From Dendrobium chrysotoxum (lineage: Eukaryota; Streptophyta; Magnoliopsida; Asparagales; Orchidaceae): a DNA stretch of 64,000 nt. Made by a program: the position numbers and the translations under genes. The number at the start of each line of letters is the position of its first letter. Position 1 is the first letter of the stretch. Shown piece after piece: positions 25,401-33,600 of the stretch. Location of the stretch: assembly GCA_019925795.1 (NCBI GenBank), contig CM034304.1, forward strand, positions 23,452,228-23,516,227, in the 5' to 3' direction. The notes beneath the pieces are model-generated. The model was given only the letters and a program-made list of their open reading frames with translations. It was not told where the DNA came from and ran no database searches.

Positions 25401-28400
25401 TACGTGATGTCTGAGGATGTTGTGCGGGTCAAGAAATGAACTTAAGTTCGAGCTTGATCCTTCTATGTGAATAGATAGGAGCCGACATGACTCGAACCGT
25501 TAAATAAATGTACGATCGCGGCGTCAACTGGTATATTTATTTTATACGTTCATATTAGTCTTTCAAGGTCTATTACAAGAAAGATTTACTAATAAAAGCA
25601 GAAAGCCGACCACAAACCCAATCTTCTTTCAGCAAGTAGACAAATTCGACAAGATTCAACAGATAAAATGAAATTGCCCATAACTACACCCCGATGATGA
25701 CTGTGTTGACGGAAAATCTCAACCGGATTGGACCAAAAATATTTAAAATGCCTCTCAAATTCCCATGAAATATAAACATTTAAAGTGACAATAAAGTTAC
25801 TCCGATGATGATCGTGTTGAATGAAATCTCAATCGGAGGGATCTTTATCTATTAAATGCCCCTAAATTTCAAAATTGATCATAAGAGGGCTCTGCTTTTT
25901 AATAAGAGTTCAAAACTCAAAAATCACTAAAAATTAAGATATTTAAGATGAAATAAATCACTCAAACACTTAAAGCAAAATACTCATCCACTATTATAAC
26001 AATTTATCGAGGAGGACAAATCTGAAAATCACTTCAGCTCACAAAGAACGAATGTCTTATCGAGAATATCACTAGGATTCATTCTTAAACCGTCTATTGC
26101 AAGTAAGGACATGACACGTGTCCTCTAACCGGTGATTTTGCCGCCAAATGGCACCATCGATAAACGGTTATAACTGGGATCCTCTGACTGGGTGGTTTTG
26201 TCATCAAATGGCACCATTAAATTACGGTTATGATCATAGCCCGTATGTTCTCCAACGGCGTCAAAATCCTTGAGTAACGAATTAATAGGATATGATCGAT
26301 AGGGTACAAAGCCCTCTATTGGCTATGTTGGAGTCAAATTTGTCCTCTTAGAAAAATATTCACCTACGGTCTACAAGATACTCTTGGACGAAGCAACCCA
26401 TGGCTGCCGACAAAGATCCTTCTGTTAGGTTGGGTCGATTACCTCCTCTGACTATGTAGACCAGGGATCATGATGACCTGGGACGATGGAATCTTAATCT
26501 GGTCTATCATCATTCTAGCCCCTCCATCCGCTTGAGTACCAAGTGGTGAATTTCTAATTTTAAATGCTTAAACATGCTGCTACTATATGTCAGATACTAT
26601 GTATTTGTTTGACGACTAGCCTTAATCGAAAGTTCTCTCTCGCTATTAGGAGGGATAATTAACTATAGGGGTTTGCGCCTATAGAAAACCTGAACTCAGA
26701 TCTTAAAGTCCTTGCAAAATGAGGGCGAAATCTCTGGGTAATGCCTTATCTAAAGCCCAATCTGCCTTCTGAAAATTTGCCTTGGAACATACTCGTTAAT
26801 ACTCTCCTTGACGACCCGAAGAAAATAAAGAGGGTTGCGGAGAGGCCGGGGCATGAATTTTCGGAGCCCACATGGATAAAAAAAAGTTTTCTTTGCAAAC
26901 CAATGTTGTTTGAGAAGAGAATTTGCACTGTAGATGTGGAAAATTATCCAGTTTCTGGTTTTCCACCATAAGATAAATAGTAGATTGTTAAATTTTTTTA
27001 AATATTTTTATCTTAAGTTATAGCAACATGATTTATTGATAATGAACTTAATTCATTTGACTAGTGTACTATTATAAAAAATCTTCCCCTGACTCTATAT
27101 TAACCATACTCTAAGTGAATTTGATGAATGGAGGATCCTTTGGCTTTTGTTGGTAAATCTTGTCATATCCTCCTTTAAAGATGCATATGTTCTTGGTTTT
27201 CAGACATGCGTGATTCAATAAAAACTATAAAATGATTTTATTCTCATTGGACATTCTCCTCTTCTGCTGCGATTTCAAATTGTTACTGTAACTTGTTTAC
27301 ATCAATCGCAATTTGGTAGAATGCAAGAAATTGCTGTACTTCTTCATTAGTGAAGAAAAAAGCTAACTTTTTTGTCTTTATTTTTTAGATATATTTTTAT
27401 ACTTGATTGTAATATCCTTTCCATGGAAGCTAATCCAATGTTCATTCTCAGTATAAGTAGTTTGTGAGCTTTAGTAATTTTGTATTTATTCTTCTAATTG
27501 CATGAAGTAATCTCGTTTAAATTTTTCAGGCACGCCTTCAGGTTCCTCAAACGGTAATCCAGAAAATATTATTGATGAACAGCCTTGATGTAGATTTGTA
27601 TAAACATGCACAGCAACTCTTTATGGAGCAATCGAAGCACCTTATGCAAAATGGCCAACCAAAATCTGAACCACAAAATAAGTATCGTCTATCTGAGATG
27701 GTCAGTTAATTCTTATTTATCTTTGAAATTCTGTTGATGTTGGGTTAATTTCCTATGTTTTGGTACCTTTTTTCTGAAACTGGAAGATTCTTTGCTTTTT
27801 AAGGCTCATTTCATGGTTTGAAATTAGAGAACATGTTTTGAAAAATACCGAATTCAATGTGTTTGTGTTGAAATATTCCTTTTCCAACTTCCAGATCTTC
27901 TCCCTTCTATGGTATTTAGGGTTTAGGATCTTTTGGGCAACTTCAATTTCTTTTTATTCTTTTGGTCACAAAGGGCTTGTCTGGATGCTATGAGTTACAA
28001 AGACAAGCTCTGATTATCCTTGTGAGAGAACATGGAAAATGATTATAGGTGCTGAAGTTGTAGAATGGACACAAAATATAGTGAAGAGTTTTCCTTAACA
28101 TTTGGTTACTAACCCAAATCTAAAATGATACAATATATCAAATAGTCCTTTTGCTCAAATTAACTACAACTACTATTAGGGAGTGAAATAAAGGTTGATT
28201 AAAGTTGTGCATGTTATATCAATGGCTTAACATGTTTTAAACTCCGAAATATAAGCCGACGGAAAAGGGCCAACCGCCAACCGTTTGGTATGTCAACTTA
28301 TTTTCCACATATCTGATACGACGGAAAATCTAATACTCTCACATGCAAATCTCCTTCTCATATGAGATTGTGTCGTCGCTATGGGAGTCACTAAATCATA

Positions 28401-28826
28401 TGAGCCAATCACTTGATTCTACTAGCAAAGTAATTAGCTCTAATACCGCATGTTCGGGAATAGATCGAAGGATTATCGAAATTGTATCCGGTATGATAAT
28501 TTAAACTCATTTTCAACTCGAAAGCTTAAATCTGTTGTAGAGGGCCTAATCCCATTAGTATTTTTAAACCAACATATGTTTTATTCATTTGATGGTATGA
28601 CTAAACCTAGCAAATGAGCATGCATTGCTTTTCCTTCATTTTCTAAGAATTGATCTCTCATATATTTGAAATTGTTGAGTTTCATCATATGCAGGAAACA
28701 CAGGAGGCACGGTATAACCTTTATATGACTTGGAAGGTTTTATCGCTAATTTCTACAACATTGTTCTTTGTTTTTATTGGCGTTTTTGTAACAACAAGGA
28801 GAAGAATTTCAAAAATTAAGGACTGA
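2363..28826 (+). CDS. TPST: Tyrosylprotein sulfotransferase, 3' seven exons (gene runs off left edge)
   Basis: Plant TPST transfers sulfate from PAPS to tyrosines of secreted peptides such as PSK, PSY and RGF in the Golgi. It is a type I membrane protein unrelated to animal TPST. Exons read from splice sites and frame: 2363-2467, 2571-2718, 14976-15025, 15106-15174, 15615-15734, 27530-27700, 28695-28826 (stop TGA). They join in one frame for 264 codons plus stop. The family call rests on recalled similarity around LDHMLYIGLTEDHKES, the linker length and the single C-terminal membrane anchor. The signal peptide and most of the sulfotransferase domain lie left of the window; no further exon was found in 1-2362. 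Introns of 12.3 and 11.8 kb are filled with transposons. The exons show no stops or frameshifts, so the gene looks functional. The fold assignment is from family knowledge, not computed. Confidence 0.8.
3082..6925 (-). mobile_element. hAT transposon 1, complete ends, 8-bp target duplication
   Basis: A 3,844-bp element. The target duplication CCACTGAT (3074-3081 and 6926-6933) is perfect. The terminal inverted repeats are CAATGTTTAAAATTGCG on the left and CATGGTTTAAAATTGCG as the complement of the right end (15/17 identical). Subterminal regions carry many TGAGGCG and GGCGCGCC palindromes, for example TGAGGCGTAAGCCTCA, likely transposase-binding repeats. It encodes a BED/hATC transposase on the - strand. 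The 8-bp duplication, ends and protein place it in the hAT superfamily. An in-frame stop suggests this copy is now defective. Confidence 0.93.
3407..5852 (-). pseudogene. hAT transposase (BED finger, DUF659, hATC), one in-frame stop
   Basis: Three exons: 5852-4127, 4048-3647 and 3555-3407, with donors GTGATT and GTATAT. Exon 1 carries a BED zinc finger (CNYC near residue 39, with paired His near residue 60), then the DUF659/RNase-H region with MSDGWSD, VVTDNAS and the CAAHC motif. Exon 2 carries the hATC dimerisation motif CERNWSTYNQVHTKRRNRL. The end is acidic (DDEW, DDEVEV, DDSADDL). A TAA at 4179-4181 interrupts exon 1 just before a conserved GFFGLQQAKD segment that continues in the same frame to the splice site. 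A single substitution is the simplest explanation. Full-length homologues run through this point. Stop readthrough or a sequencing error are alternatives. Confidence 0.88.
6934..7239. other. Short AT-rich segment between two hAT elements
   Basis: No coding sequence. GAGGTCAAAGGAAAAA at 7007-7022 repeats the sequence at 3058-3073 just left of hAT 1. An ACAATATTATT motif recurs within the segment, suggesting a small local duplication. Confidence 0.5.
7522..9844 (-). pseudogene. hAT transposase pseudogene of element 2
   Basis: The reading frame starts at ATG 9844-9842 (MSSPACGSG). It has a BED-type finger (FKCNYCGGTYK, then SYSRVKAHLL) broken by a TGA at 9680-9682, a catalytic-core-like LMCDGWTDPQRRPLINFMAV, VITNNAP, and TPCVVHTLNLALKNI. 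It ends with the hATC motif CCERNWSTYSFI near 7850. Lesions seen: that TGA, a 20-bp exact tandem duplication at 9032-9071 that shifts frame, a probable one-base frameshift near 8765, and a further break near 7777. One intron is recognisable (about 8150-8232). Confidence 0.85.
9971..10040. repeat. GC-rich palindrome cluster in hAT element 2
   Basis: AGGGGGC-GCT-GCCCCCT (9981-9997) is a 7-bp stem with a 3-base loop. Ten bases on, CGACCTGACCGGTCAGGTCG (10007-10026) is a perfect 20-bp palindrome. It lies about 130 bp upstream of the transposase ATG, so a promoter or transposase-binding role is possible. Confidence 0.8.
10752..12589. other. Intron segment without recognised gene or element
   Basis: No supported coding sequence; the short open frames lack known motifs. 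It contains a perfect 12-bp inverted repeat, GCAAAAATTAGG at 11750-11761 and its complement at 11768-11779 (6-base loop). AAGCTTGCGAGCTT occurs twice near 11470 and 11510. Confidence 0.5.
12590..13110 (-). pseudogene. Ty1/copia integrase-RT relic
   Basis: Read on the - strand with frameshifts and stops. Near 13040-12940 a segment reads QANF..GDAFLTTYFLINYILSPLLDN, like the end of copia integrase (FWGDAVLTATYLINR). Near 12890 GENYICQLMKVICELK resembles the GENKVCRLKKALYGLK motif of copia reverse transcriptase. Near 12720 VVYIDNIF corresponds to the LVYVDDI catalytic box with the second Asp changed. No LTRs were identified. The order fits copia (integrase before RT). Confidence 0.65.
13354..13443. 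repeat. (AT)n microsatellite, about 90 bp
   Basis: Uninterrupted alternating AT. The length may be unreliable in the assembly because such tracts slip. Confidence 0.95.
13647..14354. mobile_element. GC-rich hAT-type MITE, copy A
   Basis: A 708-bp non-coding element. The target duplication ATGTGCAT (13639-13646, 14355-14362) is perfect. Ends are TAGGAGTGTCAA and the complement TAGGGGTGCCAA. The interior has many GGGTTGACCCG and AACCCGACCCG repeats and is far more GC-rich than the intron around it. Copy B at 37716-38339 shares the ends. Confidence 0.92.
14363..14975. other. TPST intron end, nothing recognised
   Basis: AT-rich non-coding DNA between the MITE and the acceptor at 14975. Confidence 0.5.
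14976..15734 (+). CDS. TPST: TPST exons: acidic linker and basic segment
   Basis: Three short exons: 14976-15025 (50 bp), 15106-15174 (69 bp) and 15615-15734 (120 bp), with phases 1, 0 and 0. The first two encode an acidic, Gly/Asp/Glu-rich linker that follows the catalytic domain. The third begins MTVENLMEAYETCTSTLRKS and becomes basic (SKRRTISLRRIAP). Its donor, GAG|GTCAGC, is weak; frame continuity with the exon at 27530 supports it over the alternative GTAAAG five bases downstream. Confidence 0.75.
15735..16263. other. Intron segment, nothing recognised
   Basis: Non-coding; no repeat or motif noticed. Confidence 0.5.
16264..16546 (+). repeat. G/T-rich low-complexity tract with G-quadruplex potential
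   Basis: The + strand is almost only G and T over 16340-16510. Between 16382 and 16455 there are more than four runs of three to six G separated by one to three bases (GGGGGTGTGGGGGTGGG and similar). It is on the sense strand of TPST, so the pre-mRNA would also be G-rich. Confidence 0.85.
16547..17052. other. Intron segment, nothing recognised
   Basis: AT-rich; no motif or repeat noticed. Confidence 0.45.
17053..17565 (-). pseudogene. Ty3/gypsy integrase C-terminal fragment
   Basis: A 170-residue open frame. It begins HHTTGKFLLEVTYGKSP, like the HHSTGKSPFEVVYGRSP motif after the gypsy integrase core. It continues with KFHKGDYSLVIRYKNF and a segment ending YGSYKILKKEGYNTCLTELP, like the GDYVMVRIRPERF and GPFKILKKLGSNAYVLDLP chromodomain-side motifs. 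The frame is open but divergent and truncated on both sides; no LTR or RT was found next to it. The opening frame is probably chance survival in a dead copy. Confidence 0.75.
17566..18293. other. Intron segment, nothing recognised
   Basis: Flank of the outer very long LTR. No coding sequence or repeat recognised. Confidence 0.45.
20280..20530. repeat. AAATCCTGTTTA-type degenerate repeats in LTR copy 1
   Basis: More than ten occurrences of AAATCCTG, AAATCCTA or GGGATTTAG-like words at about 20-base intervals. The other LTR copies lack it, so it is probably a later insertion or local expansion. Confidence 0.6.
20520..20905. repeat. AT-only TTAATTA repeat zone in LTR copy 1
   Basis: Almost solely A and T, built of TTAATTATAATTAA-like words. 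The same zone is in copy 2 at 41064-41490; copy 3 has ATT and AT microsatellites at this place. Confidence 0.85.
21052..21421 (+). repeat. Hairpin array of LTR copy 1
   Basis: Short inverted repeats of form CAnGnn-TTTCTT-nnCnTG at 21052-21069, 21166-21183 (114 bases apart), 21234-21251, 21340-21358 and 21404-21421, with a degraded one near 21280. Examples are CACGCCTTTCTTGGCGTTG and CACGTCTTTCTTGACATG. Most are followed by GGTGGGAGG-like sequence. Confidence 0.8.
26873..27529. other. Intron segment before TPST exon 27530
   Basis: AT-rich; nothing recognised beyond the polypyrimidine tract and acceptor. Confidence 0.5.
27530..28826 (+). CDS. TPST: TPST last two exons: C-terminal membrane anchor
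   Basis: Exon 27530-27700 (57 codons) begins ARLQVPQTVIQKILLMNSLD, a lumenal helix-rich segment. Exon 28695-28826 encodes 43 residues and the stop. It contains one hydrophobic segment of about 20 residues (window residues roughly 236-255), followed by a basic tail RRRISKIKD, as expected for a type I Golgi protein with a short cytosolic end. Introns here are standard: acceptor TTTTTCAG, donor ATG|GTCAGT, acceptor ATGCAG. Confidence 0.8.
27701..28694 (+). other. Last TPST intron, 994 bp
   Basis: Donor GTCAGT, acceptor ATGCAG. Contains a CACATGCAAATCTCC-type segment but no recognised element. Confidence 0.6.
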
Positions 28827-30220
28827 TTATGTCAAAATGTAATGTGCCAAAGCGGGAGAAGCTGTTGTATTGCTTTGTAAGGGAAGCAGTATCACAGTAG
28901 TTTTGCAGTGTGATTGTTGTATTGTTGCTAAATCCATTGATCATTAGTGGTCTCTATTTGTGAAAATTTCTCATGAATCATAGGTATTGAGGCCATGGGA
29001 TTTTGCTAAATTATTTTTTGTCCCTACTTTTTTAGGTTTCAGACCATTGGATTGATTAAAAAAATTTCACAATTTTTTTTATTTATAACTTATAATACGT
29101 ACGGTTCATTCGGAGCGAGTGCAACTAAATTTTTAAAAAATGAGTATTATAATTTCTTTTAAGAAAAAAAAAAGAATTTTTTTATAATTATTGCATTCTA
29201 TTTATTTGATTATAAAAACTTATTTCATCATATAAAATTTAAAATAAAATGAAAAAAAAATCAAATAAAATGATGATTATTATTTAAAAAATAAAATAGT
29301 GGGAGATTATTCTGTGAATGTCGAATGTAACTCTACGTTCGGAGACAAATTAGAATGCATAACATCAACGGTACCGAGCATGGTACTAAGAGGGTGATGT
29401 GACACATTTTTATTAGGCTCTGGATGGCGTTCGGCATTCGAACAGAATAATTTGCCCTAAAACTTGAAGCTCAACTGCCCATAAGCACTAACAAACTTCT
29501 GACAAGCTTAAAAGAAAGAACAAAAATCATTTTGCTTCAATTTTCTGCTAGGAAGCAGAGCACAGGCTGCTATATTTATGTCAATTCATCAAATACCATC
29601 CATAAACAATGAGCTAAATAACTAAGCAGCAAAAACAAATCTAAACTCTATATGTAGAATAAGATGATGCAAGCATAATAATATAAATGTTCACATCACA
29701 TCAATTTGCTGTTGCATTGAAGGCAGTTTATAACACTCAAAAGGGCAACCCCTAAGAAAAATTATGCAAAAAAATGAACCCCAAAAAAAAAAAAAAAAAA
29801 TCAAATGGGTACAGAAAAATCTTATGAATGAATACAACTTTTATCTTGTACTTACATCATAAAATGGAATGCCACTAAGGCATGAATTGTAAGAACTTGC
29901 ACTATTGCCCAGTCTGATCCTCAGCTTATGGCAACAGGTTTATTCTATCATCACTTTTCATTTACAGGTAAGTATGGAAACCACCAAGCAATATGTTCAA
30001 TATGAACGATAAATGTGTTTCGTTATGCTTAAAATATACTCTTTTTTGCCACCCGAAGTTCGTAAGTGGGAGTTTATTAGAATAGATGAGGATCGAACCC
30101 AAGATCTTGACTGTAACCTACAGAGGTCATAATAGTACCTTTGGCTATGTGAAAAGGTGTGATATGAGATATTCTTTATATGGATTTTTTGTGTCAACAG
30201 GATGACCTACAGGCTAAAAT
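28827..30220. other. Intergenic region between convergent TPST and epsin genes
   Basis: Holds the 3' UTRs of both genes. An A-rich run at 29783-29800 and a SINE-like segment at 30035-30160 are the only features seen. Polyadenylation sites could not be assigned. Confidence 0.6.
30035..30160 (-). mobile_element. Probable tRNA-derived SINE
   Basis: On the - strand a B-box GGTTCGATC (30099-30091) within TTGGGTTCGATCCTC follows an A-box-like ATAGCCAAAGG (30149-30138) at about tRNA-promoter spacing. The segment ends in a short A run (GGCAAAAAAG). Target duplications are unclear. A degenerate tRNA gene was considered, but the rest does not fold as a cloverleaf. Confidence 0.45.
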
Positions 30221-30603
30221 TCAACTATACCCACCACGTCCATATGGCTGAGTTTGTCCATAGCCTCCTCTGGCATTCACGGTGTTGTAAGCACCTGGAA
30301 AGGCAGGGCCCTGCTGATGAGGCATTCCTGAAGATGGGTGCATCGTGCCCATGTTACCAACCATTCCCATTCCCATGTATGGTTGGTTCATGCCCAAGCC
30401 CGTGTTGGAGCCGGGTGTTGGATTCAGAGGTTGGGTAAACAAACCAGAACCAGCACGACCGAGACCAGAACCAGCTCCCATAGCTTTTCCCATGGCAAGG
30501 GAGGAGGGCAATGGAGTTTGGGAACTCTTCACTTCCTTTCTTTTCTCCTTCCGGTTAATATCATCAAAGTCGATTCCGATATCCGCCAGATGGTTGGTCT
30601 TGG
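30221..30603 (-). CDS. EPSIN2/3: Epsin last exon: conserved C-terminal block
   Basis: Follows an 81-bp intron (acceptor GACTGCAG). It encodes the conserved PKTNHLADIGIDFDDINRKE block, a basic stretch, MGKAMGAGSGLGRAG, and a Gly/Met/Pro-rich end (NQPYMGMGMVGNMG) before TGA. This C-terminal block is diagnostic for EPSIN2/3-like proteins rather than EPSIN1. Confidence 0.88.
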
Positions 30604-33600
30604 CTGCAGTCAAAATAGCACTTTGTTCATGACGATAAATAAATTGAAGGTGAAATTCTGTTTCTGGCACTTAGAAACACTTACGTCCAGATATGTTGAG
30701 ATTGACCAGTCCTCGGCTTATTGAGTCTGCCCAGACAGCAGATTTTGGTTCAAATTTCTTTTTAGATGGTTGAGGCTTTGCAGATCCTTGTGCAGAAATT
30801 ATTAGATCTGGTACAGCTGAATGAGGAGTGAAACTGGGCTGATTTGTCTGTATATTGCTTGGTGTAGCTTTTTGAGCAGCCTGTGAAAAAATTTGAGTTC
30901 CCTGTAAGCTAGTTGAAGCGACTGGTCGAAATGGCTGAAGATTAATTGGAGGTGTTTGTATAATGCTAGGAGCTGATGATTGAAATGGCTGTGATGAAAT
31001 TGGAATACATGATGATGACTGGGAAGCCGTCGCCATTGGATGCTGTAAAGGATTCAGTTGAGCTGATTCCACACGTTCATTTACTGGAACACTAAACTGA
31101 ACTGCCTGGAATGGACCTGAAGCCAACTGCGATGTTTGTGGAGCTAATGGCCCTAATTGGTTTAGATTATTAATCTGAGACACACGTGAGTCAATCCTAG
31201 ATGAAACTGGAATTGTTTGGGATTGAACATTTTGCTGCTGAGATTGATTTATTTGGAGCCCTTGATAATTAGCTGGAGCAGTAGATTGGCCAGCATAGAG
31301 AGTAATGGAAGTAGTTTGTGACGTTGGTAGATAGGATAGCCCTTTTTTGTCCATAGAAATCATATGAGAAGCTTCCATAGCATTGAGAGATGCAGGTTGA
31401 AATGGATGAGGAGAAACAGGAGCTCCTTGTGAAATTCGTGGGTGTGAAAGGACTGAATTATCTGTAGAATTCATCTGATTTGCACTTGGAGAAGCTTGCT
31501 GAAATACCTGGCATGCAAATGGATTTGCTTGTCCAGTTAGATGATTCGAAATTTTGGGTTGTTCGAATGGATTTATTTGACCTATCTGCAGATCTGATGA
31601 ACCGGCATCTGCAGAATTATGTGCATGGGAAGCTGAATAAGCTGAAAACCCTTGTTGTGAAAGAAAATGAAATTGACCTGCAGGTTGAGTTTCCTGAAAT
31701 GAAACTGAGGCTACAGGACCAGTCCATGGGAGAATTCCATCTAGAATATCTTTGCTTGAATTTGCAGTAGAAAATTCTGAAGCATAAAAATCAGGGTTTG
31801 ACAAAGAATGTTGATCATTCACAACATCTGGAGCATAAATTGGTCCTCCAAAGGTATTTCCAAAATTATAGCTTTGAGACGGTTCCATCTTTTTCTCTAT
31901 TGGTAAATAAATTTCAGAAGCACTAACAAAACCAGAAGAAGCCTGGGAAGTAGCAAAAGCTGATGTATTTGTTTCTGATGGGAAATCCTCCCGTGAAATT
32001 GCCTTGAAAGGAGCATCTCCAAATGGATTTTCGCCAGGCTGCTCGAGATAATTTAGGATCAATTTATATCAGGCAAAGGAAATCCAGAAATAAAATGGAA
32101 CAATTTGTAATTCACAGAACAAGCCCAATCAGGTCATTGACCAAAGAGTTAAAATTTGGAGCATGCACATTAGCCAATCTCTAGGTATCCAAATGTCCCT
32201 GTGCTCTTGAGCATGCATATGTGTATCGATGTCTACATACTTGCATAGCTGTTAGTGTATATATATCTATATATAGTCATAATTGGAAAAATGTGCCCGA
32301 AAGTTTGTTTTAGAACAAAATACTATGTTTTTATTGCAGGCATTACTTATTTAAAGTATGTTAGGAATGACATTGGTTCAATGGAGGATCAAACCTTGTT
32401 CAACCAGGGTTCGAATATGGTTTGAACCATGCCTGAATCGTTTGAAGAGTGTTTGTATATTGTTCGAAGAGGGTTCAAACAAGCTTTACCTACGGTAGAT
32501 ACAATAGCGTGCAATTTAACAGCTTTAACACATACTACAAGGCTGATAAAGTACAATGCAATCACAATAGATAAAACAGAGTACAACCCAAGAGCTATAG
32601 TACAATAAAGAGCACTCCAACAAACATAACACAACAAAGTTATATCCCAACAAATCTAAATAAAAACAATCCATCAAAGATAAATCCTTATAACAATCTA
32701 CATTAGGTTAATGAAAGAATAAATAAACAATCTTTTTTGTGTCCGTGTGTCTGTATATATATATCTTATATTTATTGAGCTGTACGCTCATCATGCTATA
32801 TACTTAACCATTTTTCAAATAGTAAACAAAGGAAAGGAAGCCTAGTAAGATTTGGGTGACTTTTAAACGCTATTGATATGGCTTGTGATCTATTTGTGAT
32901 CTTATTTTGGTAGGGGAAGAGGGATATAATCTACTTGTGATCTTATTTTGGTAGTTTGATAAGTATTTGTACAAGATGATTGTAAAAGTATCCAAGATGA
33001 TGACCACTTTTTGTGTAGTGTATAAGACGCATTGTACGGCAATGAAATGGTTTGTTTGATGAATTTTCCCTCGTAAATTTATCTTAAACAATGATTGGCT
33101 CTATATATACAAAAGAAGTCAATATCATGTGGGTCCCTAGATTAGTGCTTTACGTAGGCCCACAATTTTAAAAATCTTTCAATATGATTGTTGCTCACGA
33201 CCGATTTGAGCAAACACGACGAGAACAAAAACTACCTAACGCGATGCCATGTGAAACAAGTTCCAAAAACTTAGTTTGCGATCAAAATAGCTCTAATGTC
33301 GCCTACTTATGTTGACGCATCTGGATCGTTGAAATTACCAAAAAAGCGCCTCTTATGCTCAATTTTAATCAAATGCAACAAAAAACTATAAACGTCAGAT
33401 GTGACGTTACACAAAAATCACTCAAACGTCATTAAAATGAACTATGCCAACGTATCCGGAAAGTCAAAATTACTCGAGGACACTTGTATTGCCTAGGTTG
33501 CCACATAAAAGCGAAACATATAATGTCTCTGATCAAGGCAATAATATGCATTTTGAGATGCATGAGAAATGAGAAACTGAATGAGAATTTAAAGACATCC

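Larger units (their letters stand above)
18294..26872 (+). mobile_element. Very long solo LTR, outer copy (interrupted by copy 1)
   Basis: Starts TGTTGACCTCC at 18294 and ends GGAGCCCACA at 26872. Flanks GGGAT (18289-18293) and TGGAT (26873-26877) match at 4 of 5 bases, suggesting an older insertion. Copy 1 and one copy of its 5-bp duplication occupy 19521-24411; without them the LTR is about 3.69 kb. The order matches the other copies: GC-rich 5' part, hairpin array (18900-19151), GGGAGATGCC block, ATGCA-rich zone (24840-25370), CCGCCAAATGGCACC repeats, and the 3' hairpin at 26663-26684. No coding sequence; no internal domain or second LTR, hence solo LTR. Confidence 0.85.
15735..27529 (+). 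other. TPST intron of 11.8 kb
   Basis: Donor GTCAGC, acceptor TTTTTCAG. From left to right it holds unremarkable sequence, a G-rich tract (16264-16546), a gypsy integrase relic (17053-17565), unremarkable sequence, two nested very long LTRs (18294-26872) and 657 bp without features. Confidence 0.75.
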
